From an uncultured Gemmatimonadota bacterium (GTDB lineage Bacteria > Gemmatimonadota > Gemmatimonadetes > Gemmatimonadales > GWC2-71-9), in the NCBI GenBank assembly GCA_913009915.1, contig CAJVYZ010000230.1:1-5325 (forward strand): a stretch of 5,325 nucleotides of DNA. Direction: 5' to 3'. This document shows, in pieces, positions 1-5,325 of the stretch. The first letter of the stretch is position 1, and every line of letters starts with the position of its first letter. A program made the translations under genes and the position numbers. The notes beneath the pieces were generated by a model. It worked only from the letters and a program-made list of their open reading frames with translations. It was not told the DNA's origin and did not search any database.

Positions 1-38
1 ACGACTCTAGTGTGGTGGCATGTGTTTGTTGTTTTTTT
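1..38. other. Non-genomic low-complexity sequence at the contig end
   Basis: These 38 bases lie outside the sequencing adapter and cannot belong to the transporter gene that follows it. They are T/G-rich and end in a run of seven T just before the adapter. Read on the minus strand, the order is genomic insert, adapter, A-run, then degenerate bases. That is what a short-read instrument produces when it reads past the end of a short library molecule. I therefore interpret the stretch as read-through noise that entered the assembly. It should not be annotated biologically. Confidence 0.88.
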
Positions 39-96
39 AATGGTACGGCGACCACCGAGATCTACACTCTTTCCCTACACGACGCTCTTCCGATCT
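39..96 (+). other. Illumina P5 / TruSeq universal adapter (contamination)
   Basis: The 58 bases match, end to end, the Illumina universal adapter that begins AATGATACGG and ends GCTCTTCCGATCT. The only difference I see is a G for A at position 43. Genomic sequence begins at 97, in the middle of a transporter codon. Translated on the minus strand, the adapter gives the tail IGRASCRERV, a well-known artefactual protein ending in databases. The region should be trimmed. The true downstream part of the transporter gene is missing from this contig. Confidence 0.98.
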
Positions 97-796
97 CGAA
101 GATCAGCACGGCGATGTTGAGGCCGACGATGTAGCCCACGGCCACCAATGCCGGGGACAGGTTGGAACCGAAGTAGGCGATGGATCCCTTGATATAGGCG
201 GCCTTCTCGAAGGTGGCCGACCACAGCCGCAGGCCCGTCTCCCCGGCCTTGAACAGGGCGCCGATGAGACTGCCGTAGATGAGGTACTTGATGCCCGCAC
301 CGCCCGCCTCGCCGACCTTCAGCACCTCGGCGGTGGCCACGCCCTCGGGGAAGCGGAGCGGCGTCTCGATGATCAGCGCCCGGCGCAGCGGGATGGTGAA
401 CAACACTCCGATGATTCCGCCGAGTCCGGCGATGAGCGTGGTTTGCCAGTAATTGAACTCCGTCCAGGCGTTGAGGATGATCATGGCCGGGAGGGTGAAG
501 ATCACCCCGGCGGCCAGGCTTTCGCCGGCCGAGGCCGACGTCTGGACGATGTTGTTCTCCAGGATGTTGGACTTGGGGAACAGCCGCAGCACCGCCATGG
601 CGATCACGGCCGCGGGAATCGACGCCGACACGGTCATGCCGGCGAACAGCCCCAGGTAGGCGTTGGCGGCGGCCAGTACCACCGAGAGCACCACGCCCAA
701 GATCAGGGCCTTGATGGTGATCTCGGGCAGCGACTGGGTGGCTGGGATGTAAGGCGTGTCTTGGTTGGGGGATTCCACTGGCCTGGAGTCTGCCAC
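97..796 (-). CDS. OPT-family oligopeptide transporter, N-terminal fragment
   Basis: This gene encodes the first 233 residues of an inner-membrane transporter of the OPT (oligopeptide transporter) family, whose members take up peptides or metal chelates, probably by proton symport. Family landmarks are clear. A first helix lies at about 28-50 and runs into NAYLGLFAGMTVSASIP (45-61). The signature NILENNIVQTSASAGESLAA lies at 77-96, followed by FTLPA (100-104). LRFPEGVATAEVLK is at 147-160, and a helix with SPALVAVGYIVGLNIA is at 214-229. Bacterial members usually have about 600-700 residues, so well over half is missing at the adapter junction (96/97). I chose the GTG at 796-794 because AGGAG lies 5 bases upstream and because the family-like sequence begins shortly after it. 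The frame stays open further upstream to 1048, but that stretch crosses a palindromic repeat and is not protein-like. The specific substrate cannot be read from the sequence. Confidence 0.93.
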
Positions 797-801
797 GGAT
801 G

Positions 802-806
802 CTCCT
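802..806 (-). promoter_or_regulatory. Shine-Dalgarno site that sets the transporter start
   Basis: On the minus strand AGGAG sits 5 bases upstream of a GTG codon (796-794). No ATG with a comparable site exists in frame near the beginning of the OPT homology. This decides the start and excludes the 84-codon upstream extension of the open frame. Confidence 0.8.
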
Positions 807-867
807 GATCGATGAGTGGATTTGTGGTGTGGAACGCGGCCGGGGACCGTCCCGGGGCTGGAGCCGG

Positions 868-896
868 GATATAACATGAATATGGAGGTGGCGTAA
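868..896 (-). promoter_or_regulatory. Weak candidate promoter for the OPT transporter
   Basis: On the minus strand a TATATC box (873-868) lies 17 bases downstream of TTACGC (896-891). The spacing is ideal and the -10 is reasonable, but the -35 shares little beyond its first two bases with TTGACA. The site is about 72 bases upstream of the GTG start, which would leave a leader of roughly 65 bases. It is offered because this is the only AT-rich patch between the start codon and the palindrome. Confidence 0.3.
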
Positions 897-908
897 GAGG
901 AAAGGGAT

Positions 909-1017
909 GGGATTCCGGGATTTCGATATTCCGGGAGTCCGGAAATGTGGGATTGGGGTCGCGGGTGACCCAATCGATCAATTTCGGATTCCCGAAATAT
1001 CGGAATCCCGGAATCCC
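909..1017. repeat. 109-bp imperfect palindrome built on an 8-bp unit
   Basis: The left arm (909-960) and right arm (967-1017) are inverted copies around a 6-base centre (GCGGGT, 961-966). In the outer 32 positions 29 pair perfectly, and two of the three remaining ones would be G-T wobbles. Pairing is looser near the centre. Each arm is also made of near-repeats of an octamer: GGGATTCC GGGATTTC at 909-924, and two exact copies of GGAATCCC at 1002-1017. Each arm can fold by itself: TTCCGG-GAGT-CCGGAA at 929-944 and ATTTCGG-ATTC-CCGAAAT at 981-998. It lies between divergently transcribed genes, so it cannot be a shared 3' terminator. A dispersed palindromic (REP-like) element is the likeliest explanation, but no second copy exists in this window. 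Confidence 0.85.
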
Positions 1018-1060
1018 CTTCTGTCTCGTGTAGCAGTCGCAGAGGCACGGCTCGAACTCC

Positions 1061-1089
1061 TTGCAGCCGTCCCGCCCCGCTATTATCAT
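1061..1089 (+). promoter_or_regulatory. Probable sigma-70-type promoter of the tRNA gene
   Basis: TTGCAG (1061-1066) and TATCAT (1084-1089) are separated by 17 bases. The -10 differs from TATAAT at one position. The -35 keeps the TTG core but is otherwise weak. Transcription would begin around 1096, a few bases before the mature tRNA 5' end at 1103, which suits a short 5' leader removed by RNase P. The overlapping TATTAT at 1081-1086 is an alternative -10 with poorer spacing. Confidence 0.55.
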
Positions 1090-1102
1090 CCCGCTCCCGA
1101 AC

Positions 1103-1176
1103 GGGCGATTAGCTCAGTTGGTTAGAGCGCGCGCTTCACATGCGCGAAGTCGGGGGTTCGAGTCCCTCATCGCCCA
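1103..1176 (+). tRNA. tRNA-Val, anticodon CAC
   Basis: The 74 bases fold into a complete cloverleaf. The 7-bp acceptor stem is GGGCGAT with ATCGCCC, fully paired, with discriminator A at 1176. The D arm is GCTC/GAGC, with the loop containing GGTTA. The anticodon stem is CGCGC/GCGCG around the loop TTCACAT, and the variable loop has 5 bases. The T arm is GGGGG/CCCTC (one G-T pair) around TTCGAGT. The anticodon CAC (1137-1139) reads the valine codon GUG. The 3' CCA is not encoded: CTG follows the discriminator, so a CCA-adding enzyme is needed. The gene stands alone between its own promoter and terminator. No copy of its 3' end appears elsewhere in the window, so nothing suggests use as an integration site here. 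Confidence 0.97.
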
Positions 1177-1183
1177 CTGCATG

Positions 1184-1216
1184 GCCCCGTTGCGGAGCAT
1201 TCGCGGCGGGGCTTTT
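1184..1216 (+). terminator. Rho-independent terminator after tRNA-Val
   Basis: An 11-bp stem pairs GCCCCGTTGCG (1184-1194) with CGCGGCGGGGC (1202-1212), including two G-T pairs, around the 7-base loop GAGCATT. TTTT follows directly at 1213-1216. It begins 8 bases after the tRNA end, so the tRNA is probably a single-gene transcript not continued into the membrane-protein gene. Confidence 0.88.
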
Positions 1217-1395
1217 CCCTTTCAGTTTGCGGTGACGCCGGCCCGCCCTCACGCTGAGTGTTGCCCGACGATATGTTCATGATCACTCCCCACAACTTGC
1301 GATGGCTGTCGGATGATCGCGCCGTGTTTGACCTCTGTGCCCCATGATGGCGTCGTCGTTGACGTGTTTCGGACAGTGTGGCAGCGTAGGTACGA

Positions 1396-1450
1396 TGCGG
1401 CCGTCGCATAGCCGCACGGACCGGCGGAACTGTGGTCCCTCGGGCCACAG
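1396..1450 (+). promoter_or_regulatory. Two hairpins in the leader of the membrane-protein gene
   Basis: The first hairpin is TGCGGC (1396-1401) with GCCGCA (1411-1416) around a 9-base loop. The second is CTGTGG (1430-1435) with CCACAG (1445-1450); it can extend inward to 9 pairs, one of them G-T, leaving a CTC loop. The second ends 12 bases before the GTG start, where a ribosome site would be expected, and no strong Shine-Dalgarno sequence is visible. ATGCG (1395-1399) can instead pair with CGCAT (1405-1409), which excludes the first hairpin. The structures are seen directly; a role in translation control is inference. Neither matches a riboswitch class I recognise. The rest of 1217-1462 holds only a weak promoter-like pair, TTCGGA (1368-1373) and TACGAT (1391-1396). 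Confidence 0.35.
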
Positions 1451-1462
1451 TCGGACAGACGG

Positions 1463-2974
1463 GTGAGGTGGGCCTGGCTCCTGGGCGTGGTCGGCTACGT
1501 CTTGCTTCTCCTGACCCTCGATCTTGCCGGCTTCCCGGGACTCCATGGCGACGAGGCATGGTTTGGTCTCGAAGCCCTGCGAATCCAGGAGAGTGGCTTA
1601 ACCTCAGCAAGCGGCATGAACCCGTACACGGGGGCGCTGTTCCCGTGGCTTCTGGCCGAGGTCTTTCGCGTCGTGCCGCCAGGGGTGCAGGCGCTCCGCC
1701 TTCCGGGGATCCTGCTGAATACCGCCGCCCTACTGATCCTGCTCGTGTCCGTCCAGCGCGCCGCCGGCTCCCTGCGCGCCCTGCTGCTGTTCCTCCTGTT
1801 CGGTTCGTCCTTGCTATTCCTCTGGATGTCACGGGTCGCCTGGGAGGTCACTGCGGTCCAGCCGGTGCTTCTGGCGACGATGCTCGCCACGGTGCTGGAA
1901 GCCGGCAGGAGTGAGCGGTGGACCACCCGAGGGATAGCGACGTTCATCTTGGCCAGCGAGCTCGGGGTGATCAACCACCTGATCTTCAGCGCGGTGCCGA
2001 TATCGTTCCTCGCTGCCGCCGTGCTGGTAGGCGCCGGCAGGCGGGACAGGCGGACGGCCGAGCTCGTGTGGATCGGCGCCCTGGCCGTCGTCTCGATGCT
2101 ACTCGTGCTCGGTGTCAAACGGGTCCTCCCTGACCCCACGTTCGTACGGTGGAGCGGACTAATCGTCGTCGCGTTCCTGGGGTGGCCCGTGGCGGTCGCC
2201 TGGTGGGGCCGAGCATGGCCCGCCTCTTTGGAGGGATGGATAGAGCGTGCCAGCCCGCGAGGGCTCCTCGTCGCGTTGCTGGTGGGCGTGGCCGCGTTCG
2301 CGGCCCTACATGGGGTCGCCTTCGTCGGCACCTTGGCCAATGTACTGGTCATGAAACGAATCGCCTCATGGGAACCGGCGCTTCCAGGGACGCTGCTGGG
2401 CTACGCCTGGGGCCTTACCATCACGGGCGTGTTCGCGGCCGCGGCATGGCAGACGCTCAGGCGCGTTCGTCGGGGAGGGGTGCTCGCCACTCCCGATCTC
2501 ATCACCCTATGGGCGCTCGGCTGCGCTGTCGCTTTGGCCATCCTGACGGGCCGCCAGTCGCTCCGGCACTATGTGCTGCTGAGCGTCCTGGTCTCGGTCG
2601 CCGTCGCCCTCTCCCTCCCGGCGGGTCGGTTCCTGACACGCCCCTTCATCCTTGTCGCGGCGCTGGCCTTCATCGGGACGAATACCGTCGCTTGGCGAGG
2701 GATTCTCGAGGGAGCGAACCGGCCTCCCCTTCGCTTCAGGGTCGGATACGGGCACGAAGTGTCGACCCATTTCCTCAGGCTCGACGGCGTGGCCCGGGAG
2801 TTGGAGGAACTTGGCGTCTGTCATACCGAGGCCGAGGCTTTCATTGGGCAGCCGCTCGCGTTCTACCGTGCCATACGCCCTCATGCCTGTGGCACCGACC
2901 AGGTCTACCGGCTGCGGTACTGCGGGGAGTGCCCACCATCCTACATCTTCCTCGAGCCGACCGATCGTCCCTGA
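1463..2974 (+). CDS. Polytopic membrane protein, possible GT-C-type glycosyltransferase
   Basis: The product has 503 residues and is largely membrane-embedded. Hydrophobic segments lie near residues 4-23, 80-98, 104-121, 131-146, 158-190, 201-217, 231-247, 267-295, 306-328, 344-362, 366-385 and 394-410. An extramembrane tail of about 90 residues follows. After the first helix comes HGDEAWFG (28-35). An acidic pair in this first external loop is typical of GT-C enzymes such as the PMT/ArnT (GT39-like) group, which transfer sugars from lipid-linked donors on the outer face of the membrane. RQSLRHYVLLSV (364-375), with a basic and aromatic cluster at the start of a late helix, also fits that layout. 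Topology and length agree, but no family signature is decisive, so the function is an inference. The tail has four cysteines (453, 476, 487, 490), two of them as CGEC. The GTG start is the first plausible start after an in-frame stop at 1409. Its ribosome site is weak and preceded by a hairpin. The gene seems monocistronic. Confidence 0.8.
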   Translation: MRWAWLLGVVGYVLLLLTLDLAGFPGLHGDEAWFGLEALRIQESGLTSASGMNPYTGALFPWLLAEVFRVVPPGVQALRLPGILLNTAALLILLVSVQRAAGSLRALLLFLLFGSSLLFLWMSRVAWEVTAVQPVLLATMLATVLEAGRSERWTTRGIATFILASELGVINHLIFSAVPISFLAAAVLVGAGRRDRRTAELVWIGALAVVSMLLVLGVKRVLPDPTFVRWSGLIVVAFLGWPVAVAWWGRAWPASLEGWIERASPRGLLVALLVGVAAFAALHGVAFVGTLANVLVMKRIASWEPALPGTLLGYAWGLTITGVFAAAAWQTLRRVRRGGVLATPDLITLWALGCAVALAILTGRQSLRHYVLLSVLVSVAVALSLPAGRFLTRPFILVAALAFIGTNTVAWRGILEGANRPPLRFRVGYGHEVSTHFLRLDGVARELEELGVCHTEAEAFIGQPLAFYRAIRPHACGTDQVYRLRYCGECPPSYIFLEPTDRP

Positions 2975-3424
2975 ACCGTCTGATGGTGAACGGAGGAGCC
3001 GTGCGGTGTCCCACTTCAGGGGATCCCGGTCCTCCCTTGTCCAGCGCCGAGGGCCATGAACCGGAAACGGCAATCCGGAACAGCGCGCAGAAGCGGGGTC
3101 TCTTCTTGTTGCTCCCAGGCAACGCCTGCCCGCGTTCGAGGCACCGATTCCATGCCGCCCCCCGTGACTCGAGATCACTCGGTGACGCAATGCTAGACGC
3201 CGCGTCGTTTCCAGAGGCGGGCCTGGCCTCCCAAGCGAGGCTGACCGCCGGCGCGGCGTTGCTGCAGACGGCTGCACGGGTGTCAGCGGGGTGTCTACCG
3301 AGTGTGGTAACCAGCTCATGGGGTGGAACTTGCATCTGACGCTACTTGCCAACCACGGTTCCGGCCTGCAAGTTCGATCCTTCCTATATCTCGGGGACTC
3401 CCTAGCCACGTGTCGTTGACCTCA
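2975..3424 (+). other. 450-bp gap with no supported gene; one doubtful frame
   Basis: I see no tRNA, terminator with a T-tract, or recognisable protein here. One frame is open from ATG 2983 (or GTG 3001) to TGA at 3337-3339, giving 119 or 113 codons. Its GTG is preceded by GGAGGA at 2992-2997, a strong but closely spaced ribosome site, and its ATG lies 8 bases after the preceding stop. The predicted protein is rich in Arg, Ala, Ser and Pro, has no hydrophobic core pattern or domain I recognise, and its third-position GC (roughly 70 percent by hand count) does not clearly exceed the background. In GC-rich DNA such frames arise by chance. Small hairpins occur, for example AACGC/GCGTT at 3121-3136, without terminator features. 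A TATATC at 3385-3390 could be a -10 for the following lipoprotein gene, but I find no convincing -35. Confidence 0.45.
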
Positions 3425-5325
3425 ATGCTAGCACCAGGATTTGCCAGCCCCACTCGAGCGGGATTCCTGCTTGGCGTGCTGCTGCTCTTGAGCTGTCGGG
3501 CGGAAGATCCGTTGGGCCCGGGCGGCGGCGGGTCGGGGGCCGACGCGTCGGCGGTGTCCGTCGATCCCTCCTCGACCAACCTTCAGGTAGGCGGTTCGGT
3601 GACGCTGACGGCCACGGTTAGGGATACCGCGGGCCAGGTGGTGAATAACGCCGTGGTGAGCTGGGCCAGCGCCGACACCACCCTCGCCACCGTGGATCAG
3701 AGTGGTACGGTCACAGCCGTGGCCGTCGGTTCCGTGGCCATCGTGGCGACCAGCGGCGGGGAGAGCGCCACCGCCGGCATTACCATCGGCCAGGGCTTCG
3801 TGGCCGCCGATTCTCTCGCCATAATCGACTCGACCAGGATAGTGCTGCTGTCGGACAGCGCCGAGCGGGCCGGCGGCACCTACCGGTTCCAGCGGATCAG
3901 CGGGCCGATGCCGGATTGGGATACCGTGGCGGTGGTAGTGGGAGCCCAGGGGCCCGGATTCCTGCGGCGGATCGACGACGTATCGGTCGTGGGCGACATC
4001 GCCACCATTCAGACGTCGTTCGCCGATCTCACCGAGGCCGTCAAGGTCGGGGCCTTCGCCACGTCGAGCCGGGTGTTCGACGACAGTGCGGCCAACGTGC
4101 AGGGGAACATCTACTGGGGTCCCACACGCGTCCTGGCGCTGGCGGACGGGGTGACGGCAACGGCCGGCGGTGGTATCAGCCTGAACGGCGTCAAGCTGGC
4201 GTTCAAGGTTGCCGGGGAAACCGCCGAGGTCGAGGCCTCCTTCACCATCAACGACGGGCGCATCTCCTTTCCGGTGATCATGGACCTGGGCGCCCGGATC
4301 GGATTGGTGGGCGGCTTCATTCCGCTGCCGGAGTTGAAGGAGTTCCACGCCATCTTCGGCGGCGGCGTGGATCTCGACATCAATCAATACACCATCGCGG
4401 TGACCGGAACTCTGGGCGCGTCCAAGGACAGCACCATCAAGAAACCCTTGGCCAAGTTCAGCAAGCGTTTCGTCACCTTCATTGGCTACGTACCGGTATC
4501 AGGGGAGTTGATACTCTCGTTCAAGGCGGAGGCGGCGATCCAGGCTTCGGTGGCGGTGGAGCTGACCGGTGATTTTCAGGCTGGGTTCGGTGTTAAGGCG
4601 GGGGCCCGGTGGAACAAGGATCGGGGTTGGCGGGACGCCTCCGGGGCCAATCAGAATTTCAATGCGTCGCCGCTCGATCTGGGGGTGAAAGGTTCGGTCG
4701 AGGCCAAGGTTGCGGTGGTCCCCGAGTTGTTTCTGCGGATGTACGATGTCGGCGGCCCCTTCATCAATATCGAGCCTTACCTGAAGGCCTCGGCGGACAT
4801 GACCGCCCCGGCGTACGATTGGCGAGCCGGGATCGACCACGGCATCGACCTGAACGGCGGCTTCAAGATACAGATCCTCAGCAAGGCACTGGCTTCATTC
4901 TCCATCGGCGTCCCGTTGTACGTCATCCCCTTGCTGGAGACGTACAGCGACGGCCCGCTATGGGTGTCGGACAACACCACCGGCAGCGACTTGCCTCCGA
5001 GCTACCGGAGCCGTGTGCGGCCAGATTTCCAGGTTCGTAATGCCATCTTTGGGCGCGATCACGTCGAATCCTTTCAAGACAGCACCTTTATGCGCGGCTC
5101 GCCGATCCTGTTGGACAACATCCGCTCAGGCGATGGCTTCCCCCATCTCACCCGATTGATGCGGATCCAGGGGAACTGCACGCCAGCAGCGTACCAAATC
5201 TCCCAGGGCGTCGTGTCCGATTTCTCGCACGGGATCCTGGGGATCGGCGGCGACAAGGACACGACCGAAGCACGGTTCTCAATTTTTTGTATTCCGTTTG
5301 GCGCCATCCGACCGTCGGTGGTGAC
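3425..5325 (+). CDS. Big_2 Ig-like domain lipoprotein, 3' end outside window
   Basis: This frame is open for 633 codons and continues past the window edge. Residues 1-24 form a lipoprotein signal peptide: Arg11, a hydrophobic core and the lipobox LLSC with Cys24, followed by a Gly/Pro-rich linker. The mature protein should be lipid-anchored and face the periplasm or cell surface. Residues 44-121 are a bacterial Ig-like domain of the Big_2 type (VSVDPSSTNLQVGGSVTLTA at 44-63, then VSWASADTTLATVD and GTVTAVAVGSVAIVAT). Residues 150-206 form a module with VAVVVGAQGPGFLRRIDDVS and a following beta hairpin. The rest is beta-rich and glycine-rich, with YVPVSGEL (355-362) and LFLRMYDVGGPFINIEPYLK (434-453). 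This resembles the arrangement after Ig-like domains in other large bacterial surface proteins, but I know no function for it. ATG 3425 lacks a clear ribosome site. In-frame GTG 3410, 12 bases after GGGGA, is an alternative start that keeps the signal peptide intact. Confidence 0.85.
   Translation, partial: MLAPGFASPTRAGFLLGVLLLLSCRAEDPLGPGGGGSGADASAVSVDPSSTNLQVGGSVTLTATVRDTAGQVVNNAVVSWASADTTLATVDQSGTVTAVAVGSVAIVATSGGESATAGITIGQGFVAADSLAIIDSTRIVLLSDSAERAGGTYRFQRISGPMPDWDTVAVVVGAQGPGFLRRIDDVSVVGDIATIQTSFADLTEAVKVGAFATSSRVFDDSAANVQGNIYWGPTRVLALADGVTATAGGGISLNGVKLAFKVAGETAEVEASFTINDGRISFPVIMDLGARIGLVGGFIPLPELKEFHAIFGGGVDLDINQYTIAVTGTLGASKDSTIKKPLAKFSKRFVTFIGYVPVSGELILSFKAEAAIQASVAVELTGDFQAGFGVKAGARWNKDRGWRDASGANQNFNASPLDLGVKGSVEAKVAVVPELFLRMYDVGGPFINIEPYLKASADMTAPAYDWRAGIDHGIDLNGGFKIQILSKALASFSIGVPLYVIPLLETYSDGPLWVSDNTTGSDLPPSYRSRVRPDFQVRNAIFGRDHVESFQDSTFMRGSPILLDNIRSGDGFPHLTRLMRIQGNCTPAAYQISQGVVSDFSHGILGIGGDKDTTEARFSIFCIPFGAIRPSVV

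Noticed and set aside
909..1017. CRISPR array
   Set aside because: The repeated unit is 8 bp and the arms are inverted; there are no direct repeats of 23-40 bp separated by unique spacers, and no cas genes.
1103..1176. tRNA gene as an integration (att) site for a mobile element
   Set aside because: No second copy of the tRNA 3' end, no integrase and no phage or plasmid genes are present in the window.
1351..1396. TTGACG (1359-1364) as the -35 of a promoter ending at TACGAT (1391-1396)
   Set aside because: The spacing would be 26 bases, well outside the usable range, and no acceptable -10 lies 16-18 bases downstream of it.
3121..3136. AACGC/GCGTT hairpin as a terminator for the membrane-protein gene
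   Set aside because: The stem has only 5 pairs, it lies about 150 bases past the stop and no T-tract follows.
2149..3339. A 396-codon plus-strand frame overlapping the membrane-protein gene
   Set aside because: Up to 2974 it reads the membrane-protein gene in a different frame and gives an Arg/Pro-rich sequence typical of GC-rich shadows. Only its last part, beyond 2974, is discussed separately as a doubtful frame.
3428..4387. A 319-codon minus-strand open frame opposite the lipoprotein gene
   Set aside because: It is the antisense shadow of a frame with a lipobox and a recognisable Big_2 domain. Its own translation is His/Gly/Arg-rich with no domain or plausible start context.
5278..5296. 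AT-rich patch with a six-T run near the right edge as a terminator or frameshift
   Set aside because: No GC-rich stem precedes it, the lipoprotein frame stays open through it, and the translation on either side reads smoothly.

Overview
The window looks like the end of a draft or metagenome contig from a GC-rich bacterium. It carries one confidently identified transporter fragment, one tRNA gene with promoter and terminator, one multi-pass membrane protein and one large surface lipoprotein that runs off the right edge. The lipoprotein has a bacterial Ig-like (Big_2) domain directly after its lipobox. Such proteins are very common in Gemmatimonadota and some other environmental phyla, so that affiliation is plausible but is inference only.

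Layout. Positions 1-96 are not genomic: 39-96 is the Illumina P5/TruSeq universal adapter with one mismatch, and 1-38 is low-complexity noise of the kind read past the end of a library molecule. Positions 97-796 (minus strand) encode the N-terminal 233 residues of an OPT-family oligopeptide transporter. It starts at a GTG behind a good Shine-Dalgarno site and is cut at its C-terminal side by the adapter junction. Positions 797-1102 separate this gene from a divergently oriented tRNA gene and hold a striking 109-bp imperfect palindrome (909-1017) built on a degenerate 8-bp unit. A tRNA-Val(CAC) gene lies at 1103-1176, with a plausible sigma-70-type promoter upstream and a strong hairpin-plus-T-tract terminator at 1184-1216.

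Positions 1217-1462 are a non-coding leader with two adjacent hairpins just before a 503-codon polytopic membrane protein (1463-2974), tentatively a GT-C-type glycosyltransferase. Positions 2975-3424 (450 bp) hold no gene I can support, only a doubtful 119-codon reading frame. From 3425 to the end runs an open lipoprotein gene: signal peptide with lipobox, Big_2 domain, then long beta-rich regions of unknown function, with no stop inside the window.

The genes do not form an evident pathway. Three of the four point to the cell envelope (peptide uptake, possible glycan transfer, surface lipoprotein), but their spacing and the divergent orientation argue against one operon. I found no CRISPR array, transposase, phage gene or toxin-antitoxin pair, and no convincing new system. 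The most noteworthy items are the adapter artefact, the palindrome and the uncharacterised part of the lipoprotein.
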